From Drosophila persimilis (Eukaryota; Arthropoda; Insecta; Diptera; Drosophilidae), in the NCBI RefSeq assembly GCF_003286085.1, contig NW_020825321.1, forward strand, positions 3,489,641 through 3,553,640: a stretch of 64,000 bases of DNA, given 5' to 3'. Shown piece after piece: positions 33,158 to 42,884 of the stretch; within the stretch, counting starts at the first letter, position 1; every line of letters starts with the position of its first letter. The position numbers and the translations under genes are program-made. Under the pieces are notes generated by a model. The model was given only the letters and a program-made list of their open reading frames with translations, did not search any database and was not told the origin of the DNA.

Positions 33158-34128
33158 AGATCACTCACGATCAGCCGAATGTCCCCTGCTGGCTCTGCGA
33201 CAGCGTAGTCCACGCAAAATGCGCTGGATTTTCTGGCCTCGTGAGTGATGCTATAGCCAAACGTAATGGCTTGCATTACAGTTGCGAGGCATGCCGTGCG
33301 GTGGAGAAGGACATGGTATCTTTCATGAGGCAGACGCGGAGTGGCTTTAAGGAGCTGACCGTTGGTTTCAAAAACCAATACGATCGGCTCCTAGCCATGG
33401 AGGCTCAGTTTAGCGGTTTAAAACTGCTGAATGAGTCTCCGAGGCGCAAAAAGGTCACTCCGCGGGACCTGCAAGTGCCAACCGTCACTCAGCCGTGCGC
33501 CGCCGAAAAACTGACTCCGACCACTCCAAGTGTGCAGCAGTTGATCTCGTTTGCCACTCCAAAGGCAACGACAGCTGCTGGCGATGCAGATTCGGTAGCC
33601 GAATTCATCGCCTCGGAGAATGTGCAGCCAAGTACGTCTGCAGCGTCCGTGTCCGTGGTGTCCGCAAGTTCACTAGTTGTCCCGTCTATCCCGATCCCAC
33701 CAGTAAATAGACGTTCCGGACCTCCGGATATTGCCACCACAGGTACTAGACCTGTGGTGACTAAACCACTGGTGGGAGTCCCACCAAAACGACAAGTTTT
33801 TGTTTCACGGCTGGCCCCTGACCTCACATCTAATGATGTAATTGCCTTTATTCAAAGCAAAATAAAAGCCGTGTACTTAAAGGTGGAGAAATTTAACTTC
33901 TCTTATGCCAGGGAGATAGCCTCGTTTAAGATAAGCATCTCCTCAACTCAATTTGACACCATTTGCTCCACCAAATTTTGGCCGGAGCATTTGGTGGTGA
34001 AGGAGTTTAAGGCTAAGAAGAAGAATAGGCCCCCCATATCCCTTCCAAATCTTTCCAGTGTGTCACCCTCAACCTCAACTTCCTCTTCCTCAACTTCCCG
34101 TCTTGCTTCAACCTTTCCAAAAAACTAA
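33158..34128 (+). pseudogene. Element I ORF1 (PHD-type finger, C-terminal RNA-binding-like domain)
   Basis: Frame open from the insertion edge. A PHD-like finger (CWLCDSVVHAKCAGF ... HYSCEAC, 33187-33295) is followed by a coiled-coil-like segment (MRQTRSGFKELTVGFKNQYD) and a low-complexity linker. The C-terminal domain begins RQVFVSRLAPDLTSNDVIAF, as in CR1/jockey ORF1 proteins, and a Ser/Thr-rich tail follows. No in-frame ATG precedes the finger, so the N-terminus is missing. ORF1 probably packages LINE RNA. Confidence 0.75.
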
Positions 34129-36903
34129 CTTCTCTTTTAGTAACCTATCAGAATGTAAGAGGCTTGCGTAGTAAGCTCAGCATTCTTTTCCGGGATAGTG
34201 CTGCATTTGCTTCCCACGTTATTGTGTTTACTGAAACCTGGTTAAAGCCGGACATTCTTAGTTCCGAGGTTTTGGCAGGTCGGTACACAACTTTTAGAAA
34301 GGACCGTTCGTCTCGACGTGCAGGAGGGGTTCTAATTGGAGTGGAATCTTACTTCACGTCAGAACACTTCACAGTCCAAGTTCAACAGGAACTGGAATTC
34401 CTGTGTGTAAAACTGATTCTTCCCGCTTTCGCTATATTCATTACTTGCTCGTATATCCCACCTTCTTCGGATATTTCAATTTATGAGCAGCACTTGTCCG
34501 CTTTAACCGCTGTTGCTTCCTCGCTATCTGATAAAGATCGTATGATAGTTCTTGGTGACTTCAACTTGCCAGGAACTGTTTGGTCTTCGGTAAACGAGTC
34601 TAGTATCCTAGTGCCCATGTCACGACATGACTTTGTTGACGGCTTGCTTGACCTGTCCCTGTCTCAAGTCAATCATGTGAAAAATTCCTTGGGTCGATTG
34701 CTTGATCTATGCTTTGTATCGGATCCGACCATAGTGTTGTTAACCCGAGCCCTTCCGCTCACTATACCTGAACACGCCTACCACCCTACTTTCGAGGTGT
34801 CGCTAGATATAGGACCAACTGTATTGGATCGGTCGAGTAGACTACCTGAACGTGTTCGCTGCTTTCGTAAAGCCGAGTTTGCGAAGCTTAATAACCTAAT
34901 TAGGGATTTTGATTGGTCCGCTTTGTACTTGTGCACTGATGTCACAAAAGGCACAAACATTTTTTACAATGCTCCTGGCACATTTTTTGATTCTTGTGTC
35001 CCGCTTTCTTGTCCGATTAGATCTGGAAAACCCCCGTGGTTTACCAAAGAGTTATCCAGTCTACAAAACTTAAAATCAAGACTATAAAAAATTTCAAGAA
35101 GTGGGTTCTCCTACTTCTCACTCTCGTTATGTAGTAGCTCGGTCAAACTTTTCAGTTCTTAATGCTCAATGCTATAAGAACTACCTATCTCGTTGCAGGA
35201 TACGTTTTTCTCAGGACCCTAAACAGTTTTACTGCTTCGTAAACAGTAAGCGTAGAACGTCCGCACACCCATCCTCGCTATCATTTTGTAATACGTCGGC
35301 AAATAATGATCAGGCAATTGCCGATCTTTTTGACCAGTTTTTCCAAACCACCTATTCTGAGGAACGCTACTCTGGTCAACCGTACCCATACGGATTACCG
35401 AGGTCGAACGGCATTTTCAGTCCGTTGTTAAATGAATATTCCCTACTTCATGACCTTCGACTAGTTAAGCCGGTGTTTTCACCGGGTCCAGACGGGGTTC
35501 CAGGTTGTGTACTCAGGTACTGCGCCGAGGCTCTGTGTGGACCATTGCTTAAACTATTCACCCTGTCCCCAATCTGGAAGGAATCGTTTATAATTCCTCT
35601 CCATAAAAAAGGTAGCAAGTCTGATGCAAAAAATTATAGAGGTATAGCACAGTTATCCGCTATTCCCAAATTGTTTGAGAAGGTTTTAACTCCTCACTTG
35701 CAACATCTCTGCAAGTCACTTATATCTCCAACTCAGCATGGATTTATAAGGCGGCGATCAACCACCACGAACTTGTTAGAGTTTACCTCTTTCATTATTA
35801 AAGGTTTTCAAGGTAACTTACATACGGATGTTATTTACACCGACTTTAGTAAAGCATTCGACTCTGTAAACCATTCCCTTTTAGCACATAAACTTGACCT
35901 TTTAGGGTTTCCGCCCAACCTCCTGAGATGGATTTCTAGCTATCTTTGTTCTAGGTCTCAAAGAGTCCTCTTCAAAAACTCCCTCTCTTTACCAGTAAAG
36001 GTTTCTTCGGGAGTACCACAGGGCAGCCATCTAGGCCCCTTACTCTTCACACTCTTTATTAATGACTTGCCTTCAGTATTAACATACTCACGAGTACTTA
36101 TGTATGCGGATGATGTTAAACTCTGTGTCCAGTACAAGGACATTTCATTTCATTCTCGCTTGCAATCCGATCTCAATAATCTCAATAATGCCTCGAAATG
36201 CAAAGTTATGACATTTCATCGTTCTAGCCCTTTGTTGGCTCCCTACACCCTATTTGGGGGTTCTCTTGAAAGAATTACCCTGGTGGATGATCTGGGTGTT
36301 ATGTTAGACCCCAAGTTAAAGTTTTCCGAACACATTTCTACCATGGTAAATAAGGCCATGGGCGTGCTTGGGATTATAAAGAGGTGGTCAAAGGAATTTG
36401 ACGACCCCTATATAACAAAGACTCTCTATACCTCGCTTGTTCGTCCGATCTTAGAATACGGCTCCTGTGTATGGTGCCCTCAGTACAAAGTACACCAGGA
36501 CCGTATAGAATCAGTACAGAAAAACTTTTTACTCTTTGCTCTGCGGGGCCTTAACTGGGATGCGGGTGTAAGACTCCCATCTTACTCTAGTAGACTATTA
36601 TTAGTAAACCTCCCATCCTTAGTTAACCGTAGAAAAATGCTTGGTGTGATATTTATGCACAACTTGATCAGGGGTGACATAGACAGCCCTGATCTGTTGA
36701 GCCGCATAAACTTCACGATTCCTATTAGACTGACTAGAAATTTTATACCGTTGTTCCTTCCACTTTGTAGATCGAATTATTCCTTGCATGAACCGTTTAG
36801 GGTCTTATGCTCGGATTATAATTCCCTCTCCCATATTATATCCAACACTAATTCTCTTCCTCTTATTAAATTATTAATCCTTACACACCTTTCTATTAAT
36901 TAG
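34120..36903 (+). pseudogene. Element I ORF2: endonuclease/RT, frameshifted
   Basis: The N-terminal AP-endonuclease includes VTYQNVRGLRSKLSILF, FTETWLKPDI and VLGDFNLPG (34120-35087). A one-base change in an A run near 35086 shifts the frame. RT then follows in the next frame with FSPGPDGVPGC, TDFSKAFDSVNH, GVPQGSHLGPLLFTLF and MYADDVKLC (35101-36903). Two small deletions relative to copy C, near 35568 and 36175, lie in RT but keep it open. One frameshift inactivates an otherwise well-kept protein. Confidence 0.83.
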
Positions 36904-37194
36904 TATCTGTAGTGGTATTTGTATTTTGATTGCATGCTTAGTTTCTTAGTAAGTTTAGTGCTAATTTTCCTCGATTGTTAGTCTAATAGCTATCTTTCTT
37001 GCATGTTCGCGTTTGGTTCGGCTGCGCACCGCGCGTCATGCGGCAGCGCCCCTCGGTCGGCTGGGCGGGAGGAGGGCTGCGTTTTGCCTGGGATCCGCGC
37101 GTAACAGCCTTCTGCTGGTGTCACACGGGCCACTTGACGGTGCAGTAACTGCATCGCCTCTTGAAAGATGCAGTCATTGCATGTCAACGTCCAA

Positions 37195-38650
37195 GAAGAG
37201 CACCACCACGAAATGCCGAGTTGTATTTGATGGCTCTGGGGAGGACTGCAATAGATCTTCACTTAATTCACGACTACACATCGGACCATCTATGCAAAGG
37301 GATTTACTTGGAGTATGTCTACGTTTCCGTCAGCATCGCTATGCGTTTTGTACGGACATTGAGAAAATGTTTAGAGGCATCCTGGTTTCAGAAGATCACA
37401 TGCAGTACCAACGGATTGTCTGGCGAAAGGAGGAGACTGCTACACTCGATCATTATCGATTGCTGACCGTGACGTATGGTCTTCACCGTTCTTGGCTGTT
37501 CGAGTTCTCATGCAGATCGCGCAAGATCATGCCGATTTGTATCCGAAGGCTGCTGCTGTGCTTGTACAAGACGCGTACGTGGATGATATTCCTACTGGTT
37601 GCGATAATATCGACGATTTCATTGCACTCAAAGATGAATTAATTTTGCTATTGAGCCAAGCTCAATTTAAACTTCGAAAATGGAGTTCAAACTGTTGGTC
37701 ACTACTCAAATCGCTGCCAAAGGACATTTGTGAGTATCCACTTGAAGCCCTAGAGGGAGATAGCCTAACTCAATATGTCAAGGTTCTTGGAATACGCTGG
37801 GACCCGGCTGTGGACGAGCTTTCCTTCAAGTTGACCATTCCTGACGCCACAGGGGTTCTGACAAAACGGATTTTGCTGTCCGAGCTTGCCAAGATCTACG
37901 ATCCACTGGGGTTGCTTGCTCCCACAACTGTATTTCTAAAGGTTCTCTTTCAAGATAGTTGGCTGACCTCGGTCGAATGGAACGAACCACTACCCGCGCA
38001 GCTATGCGCACGGTGGCAACAGTTTGTAGCTGAAGTTCATTTACTGGAAAGCTGTCGCATACCTCGCTACCTATCCTCGCCACTTCAAGCAACGGAGCTG
38101 CATGGATTCGCCGAAGCTTCATCTCATGCATACGCCGCTGTCATCTACAGTCGCGTGAGATTCAATAATCGCCGCAAAAACCCGGGTGGCACCCATCAAA
38201 CCTATCTCCATCCCACGGCTCGAATTTAATGCCGCCCATCTTCTGTTGAAATTGATGTCTCTGGTTAAGCAAGCTCTAACTATTCCTATTTCCAGTACTT
38301 CGTGTTGGTCAGACTTCGAAATTGTACTACATTGGCTCTCATCACCCCCACGGACTTGGAACACTTATGTTTGTAATCGCACTGCTGAGATTCTAGAAGC
38401 TTGCCCACGTAGCTGCTGGCAACACATTCGCACTGAGGACAATCCCGCGGACTGTGCATCACGCGGACTTCTACCAAAGGATCTGGTAGAACATAAGCTG
38501 TGGTGGAATGGACCACCGTGGCATTCCCAATCACATCGCACTTGGCCACCTGCTAAGGCCAAGTTCGCACTGTCGACTGAGGACGCTGAGCGGAGCGCCT
38601 GTCATCATTTTTATCGTCATGGGAGCTTCAATATGCCCGCTCTAGGGTAA
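37195..38650 (+). pseudogene. Element G reverse transcriptase and RNase H
   Basis: Resumes immediately after LINE I with KSTTTKCRVVFDGSGEDC. The frame shifts near 37485 (after RLLTVTYGL). It continues with DAYVDDIPTGC, where YVDD is the BEL/Pao catalytic motif, then the connection (ILLSELAKIYDPLGLLAP) and RNase H (ELHGFAEASSHAYAAVIYSR; the usual Asp of ADAS reads Glu). A further shift near 38190 leads to PIKPISIPRLEFNAAHLL and CWSDFEIVLHWL. Multiple breaks, so inactive. Confidence 0.85.
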
Positions 38651-39969
38651 TCACACATGTCCAGATGGAGTTCTTCCAAGTGGAGTACAGACAGCTGAGC
38701 ACTGGACAAGCCCTTTCTCAAAAATCCAAGTTACTTCACTACACTCCATTTGTTGACGACCAAGGAATTCTGCGCGTAAGAGGACGCATTGGAAATTCGA
38801 GGACAACCTATGATGCAAATCATCCCATACTTCTTCCAAAGGAATCACCAGTCGCTGTTTTATTAGCTAGACACCAGCACGTCACATCGTTACACGCTGG
38901 AGTCGAATTTATGTTTCACACGTTGAGACAGAAGTATTGGATCCTGGGAGCCCGTAGCATAGTCCGCAAAACTGTATTCAACTGCAAGATATGCTTCCTC
39001 CAGCGCAAAGGAACGAGCACACAACTCATGGCTGATTTTCCCGCTTTTCGCGTTAAGCCCACCCGCTGCTTTCTACATTCTGGATTGGATTACGCTGGAC
39101 CAGTTACCATCAAGACATCAGCAGGTCGGACACCGAAGCTTGGCAAAGCTTGGTTTGCCATCTTTGTTTGTCTGTCCACCAAATCAATTCATCTCGAGCT
39201 CGTCAGTGATTTGACGACCCCTGCATTTATTGCCGCTTTCAAGCGGTTTTGGTCTCGACGTGGCCCTATATCCGACTTGTACTCGGACAATAGCACAACA
39301 TTCCATGGAGCCAGAAAGGAACTAACGGAGATGCAACGGATAGCTGTATCTCAAAGTCAAGACGAGGAAATTGCTAATTTTCTGACGAGTCAGGACATCA
39401 ACTGGCACTTCATTCCGCCGTCTGCCCCGCATTTTGGAGGTCTTTGGGAAGCAGGCGTACGATCTATCGAACTCCGAGTAATTGGTAGCAGTGCGTTGAC
39501 TTTCGAGGAATATTCAACAATTTTAGTTCAGATTGAAGGGTTACTCAACTCGCGCCCACTGTGCGCGCCCAGCGATCACAGCTTGGATCCCCTTACCCCC
39601 GCTCATTTTCTTACAGGTCAACATCACATGTCGGTGCCGGAGCCGTCCTTGTTAGACGTCAACATTAACAGACTGCAGCGTTGGAGACAACTGCAAGCCA
39701 AGGTTCAAGGATTCTGGAAACGTTGGAATCTGGAATACCTTACTTCCTTGCAACCTCGCACGAAATGGCAGCAGGAGTCCGTCAACATAACCGTGGACAC
39801 TCTTGTGGTACTGAAGGAGCCAAATCAACCGCCTAGCAAGTGGCTGCTTGGGCGAATCACCGAAGTTAAACCTGGCCAAGACGAGAGGGTTCGAGTGGTC
39901 ACCGTGAAAACAGCCCGAGGAGTGTACAAGAGACCTATTACCAAACTTGATGCGCTTCCCTTGTTCTGA
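38651..39969 (+). CDS. Element G integrase region, frame intact
   Basis: About 435 codons open to a stop at 39969, in a different frame from RNase H. It contains KLLHYTPFVDDQGILRVRGR, the zinc finger (H...H with CKICFLQRKG), and core motifs SGLDYAGP (D), LYSDNSTTF (D) and HFGGLWEAGVRSIE (E). The C-terminal DUF5641-type domain is LKEPNQPPSKWLLGRITEV. Domain order is normal for BEL/Pao. It would only be made as part of a Pol polyprotein, which upstream breaks prevent. Confidence 0.85.
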
Positions 39970-39977
39970 ACAGTAGT

Positions 39978-40035
39978 TCAGGGGGGCCGGTATGTTGAGA
40001 AATGAGCCTCGGAGTTTAATTCAATGTTCATGTAT
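39978..40035 (+). repeat. Element G polypurine tract and first part of 3' LTR
   Basis: The tract around AGGGGGGCCGG (39980-39990) precedes TGTTGAGAAATGAGCC at 39993. The LTR is interrupted after CATGTAT by element J with duplication GTAT (40032-40035). Confidence 0.9.
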
Positions 40036-40507
40036 TGTAGCGAACCCATGCATGTACATATGTAATACCCTGTTATATATATAAACTCATATATAAGCGC
40101 GTATATAAACGCAGTGACATAAACAACTATTGTTTATGTTACACATTCCATCTGAACAGCAACATAATCTGCCTCTTGAGCGCGGATCAGCTAGCTGCCC
40201 AAACTGCTGATCAATCTTTTCCCTAAAACACAGGCAGAACCCCAACGCACTCATACTGAGGCTAAGGGTCTCTTTCAATAATCCACATAATGCTGATCAT
40301 GCATTAATATAGACTCAGGCAGAGACCACTCGCACTAATGCTAATGCAGTGGTACTCTCTTCATAAGATGCATGGGAGAACTCCCGCTCTCCGATAAACA
40401 TAAGAAAAATTGTACCCTAGGCTAAGACTCAAAAATATGCCAATAAACATTCACTTATCAGAACTCAAACACAGCGGACCTTCTTCTATTAAATAAAACT
40501 CTTTACA
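40036..40507 (+). repeat. 5' LTR of element J
   Basis: 472 bp, TG...CA, following GTAT (40032-40035). It contains a TATATAAA-rich stretch at about 40075-40110 that could serve as promoter. Confidence 0.9.
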
Positions 40508-40525
40508 TGGCGACTGTGACTGAGA
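40508..40525 (+). promoter_or_regulatory. Primer-binding site of element J (tRNA-Arg type)
   Basis: TGGCGACTGTGACTGAGA directly after the LTR. It differs by one base in the first 13 from the perfect tRNA-Arg site seen in element K (TGGCGACCGTGAC). Confidence 0.8.
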
Positions 40526-40662
40526 GCTAAAAGCTCAAGGCACATAAATGATCAAAAAAAAAAAAATTTGAAAAGTGAAAAAAAAAACAAAAAACAAAAC
40601 AATGAAACTAAGGCACTGGACAAAAGAAAAAAAGGAGTATTTAAATACTGAGTGAGTAGAGG

Positions 40663-41096
40663 ATGAGTGGGCTCAAAAACAAAAAACGCAGTGGAATAAA
40701 AGTAAGACAAAGAAGAGAAAAAGCCCAACTTTTAAAATTACTAGCCACCAACGAACCACCACGTTGGGAGACGGCCAGCATATATATGACAAAATAGATC
40801 ATATAGAGTCTTGGCAACAAGACCAAAAACGACAGAAAAAGAGCTCCACCCCCTCTCACTCAAGTATCAAATCAATATTCGACAAAACTAAAACTTCTCC
40901 TCCACCCAAAAAAGAACTACCAAAATTTAAAAAGAAGTGCCCGGCCGATTGCGGAGGCCCGCTCTACATCGTCGGCTGCTTTGGAATGTGCCAAAACCCT
41001 GAAAAAACCGACAGCGCTGCAAAGAGCGCCCAACAAAAGGACTGTGCGATGACCAACACCGGCTCCGCCCAGCGCGCCAAGCTGGGCCAGGAATAA
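40663..41096 (+). pseudogene. Element J small leader ORF 1 (basic, Cys-rich), frameshifted
   Basis: An ATG at 40663 opens a Lys/Arg-rich frame (MSGLKNKKRSGIKVRQRR) that stops within an ATATATAT run at about 40780. The downstream frame 40764-41096 has no ATG of its own but continues with a Lys-rich part and CPADCGGPLYIVGCFGMC. I infer one small protein of about 140 residues, broken by a 2-bp change in the AT run. Element K has a similarly placed basic ORF. I do not recognise a family; function unknown. Confidence 0.55.
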
Positions 41097-41374
41097 AGTG
41101 CGAGAGGCATAGGACCGCCTCTTGCACCTCCGAAGGAAACGCAAAGAAGACAACACGACAGCAGCATATAATAATATTTAGTTTTACTTATATATATAAA
41201 TAATCAAAAAGTAAAATGTACCATTGAGCAATAATTGCATTGCCCGATGAGAAGCTTGGCCCATAAATCCATACGCCAATTAGGTAGGAACAAATTGTTA
41301 TCCAAATCCACTTAATAATTTACTCGAAAAAAAATTATTATTTTGACAATAGAAGAAAAACCCAATAATTAATC

Positions 41375-41566
41375 ATGGGTAAAACAGAGTCTAAAGTTGA
41401 AAATCCAACGGCCAATGTCGTTAATAAAGTTGAAGTTGTTGATCATACCGAGGACATAGGACGTCTATTATTAATAATAATCATTTTAATTTCGGTAATG
41501 CTTGTTCTTAAACTTTATACAATGCATAACAAGCATCTTAAGAAAAGATACACCCAAAATATATAA
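41375..41566 (+). CDS. Element J small leader ORF 2: 63-aa single-pass membrane protein
   Basis: ATG at 41375, stop before gag. The N-terminus MGKTESKV follows the MGKxxSK pattern of known myristoylated proteins such as neuronal calcium sensors. A short acidic/polar segment has TANVVNKVEVVDH (residues 12-24), one transmembrane helix spans residues 31-48 (LLLIIIILISVMLVLKLY), and a polybasic tail (HNKHLKKRY, 51-59) follows. Element K encodes a homologue with the same layout and the shared words TANVVN, DH and KKRY. The layout matches FAST-type fusion proteins; a role in cell-to-cell transfer is inference only. An ion-channel-like or Gag-targeting role is also possible. Confidence 0.75.
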   Translation: MGKTESKVENPTANVVNKVEVVDHTEDIGRLLLIIIILISVMLVLKLYTMHNKHLKKRYTQNI

Positions 41567-41630
41567 ATGAAAAATTTTTTTAAAAGAAAATAAATGCTTA
41601 TTAATAATAATAAAGTAGATCCGAATATCT

Positions 41631-42851
41631 ATGGAATGGAAAGAGATAGTAAGCAAAATTTCAAACAATAGAACCGAATTTGACAAATCATACAAATGCT
41701 TAAATAAAAGTGTGCCTATCACAACGCGTACAATAGTAAAAAATACTGAAATCCTCATTACAAAGTACAACGAAATAGTAACTCTTCATCTAAATAATCA
41801 AAAAAGGCTAACATCTTTGCATACATTTCAAATTAGAGATGTAATAGCACGTCTAAAAAGTAACATTTTAAACGTTAATAAAATACATCATTTACAACTT
41901 ATATTGCCAAACGATTACACCAAACTAGCTGTTTTTGACCAATCACTCTTGCCACAAACTAAGTATATAAAAGACCAAACCTTATCGGAAGTAGAATCAG
42001 AACCAGAATTAGAATCAAAATCTGTTAAAATAGAACAAAAACTTAGCACCATGGCCGATGAATCAGCCGCCCAAAGGGCGTATATAAAAGAAATTTCGCA
42101 TGCAGTGCCAGAATTTGATGGAAAAAAACTCCATTTACAAAGATTCATAACGGCAATAAAATTGGTTGATATGACAAAAGACTCATATGAAGCCATAGCA
42201 ATAGAGGTAATAAAGTCTAAAATAATTGGCTCAACCCTCTATAAAGTTCAAAACGAGACAACGATTAGTGCAGTAATAAAGAAATTGCAAGACACAATTG
42301 TCGGTGAAACATCCGACGTTGTAAAAGCAAAAATGGCAAATGTCTATCAAAAAGGCAAAACAGCCACTCAATTTACCAATGAAATCGACAGTTTACGAAA
42401 GTTACTCGAATCTTCGTATATCGATGAGGGATTGCCACCAGAGCATGCTGATCATTTCAGCACTAAGGAAGCAATTGGCATCATGACCAAAAATTGTGAG
42501 CATTGCAAGTTGAAAACAATACTAGAGGCAGGTACATTCAGAACCATGAATGAAGCCGTCTCTAAGTATATAAATTGCAGCACTGAGATGACGGGAAAGT
42601 CAAGTTCCATTTTGTACTCACAAAGAGGCAATTATAATAGAGGCTATTACCGCGGTAGAGGCAATGGTCGTGGTAATAATAATAATAGAAACAATAATTA
42701 CCGAAATAATAGCCAGAATAACTACAACAACTACGGAAGGGGACGTGGAACTTATAGAGGAAACAACCGTCAAAACGGTGGTACCTATAACAGTAACAAC
42801 AATAAACAGACCAACAATGTCCGACAGGTTCAAACCATGCCGGAAAACTAG
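41631..42851 (+). CDS. Element J Gag
   Basis: A 406-residue intact ORF from ATG (MEWKEIVSKISNNRTEFDKS). Residues about 1-140 are helical and matrix-like. A capsid-like region begins near MADESAAQRAYIKEIS. The C-terminal tail is rich in Arg, Gly and Asn (YYRGRGNGRGNNNNRN) and has no CCHC knuckle, as in mdg1/412-type Gags, where basic repeats probably bind RNA. It lies 64 bp after small ORF 2. Pol follows in another frame. Confidence 0.88.
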   Translation: MEWKEIVSKISNNRTEFDKSYKCLNKSVPITTRTIVKNTEILITKYNEIVTLHLNNQKRLTSLHTFQIRDVIARLKSNILNVNKIHHLQLILPNDYTKLAVFDQSLLPQTKYIKDQTLSEVESEPELESKSVKIEQKLSTMADESAAQRAYIKEISHAVPEFDGKKLHLQRFITAIKLVDMTKDSYEAIAIEVIKSKIIGSTLYKVQNETTISAVIKKLQDTIVGETSDVVKAKMANVYQKGKTATQFTNEIDSLRKLLESSYIDEGLPPEHADHFSTKEAIGIMTKNCEHCKLKTILEAGTFRTMNEAVSKYINCSTEMTGKSSSILYSQRGNYNRGYYRGRGNGRGNNNNRNNNYRNNSQNNYNNYGRGRGTYRGNNRQNGGTYNSNNNKQTNNVRQVQTMPEN

Positions 42852-42884
42852 GAGGCACCCTTGAGAAAACAACAACAGTCATAA

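Larger units (their letters stand above)
33158..37194 (+). mobile_element. Element I: CR1-like LINE, copy 2
   Basis: Inserted in the RT N-terminus of element G between HHAVFKPDS and STTTKCRVVFD. It has most of ORF1, all of ORF2 and the same 3' UTR as element C. No ATG lies upstream of the ORF1 zinc finger, so it is slightly 5'-truncated. No clear target duplication and no poly-A, as is common for the CR1 clade. Confidence 0.85.

Noticed and set aside
36990-37262. ORFs in the 3' UTR shared by the two CR1-like LINEs, including a frame entering element G
   Set aside because: They lie after the ORF2 stop in GC-rich 3' UTR; the apparent 209-codon frame merely joins UTR to G reverse transcriptase.
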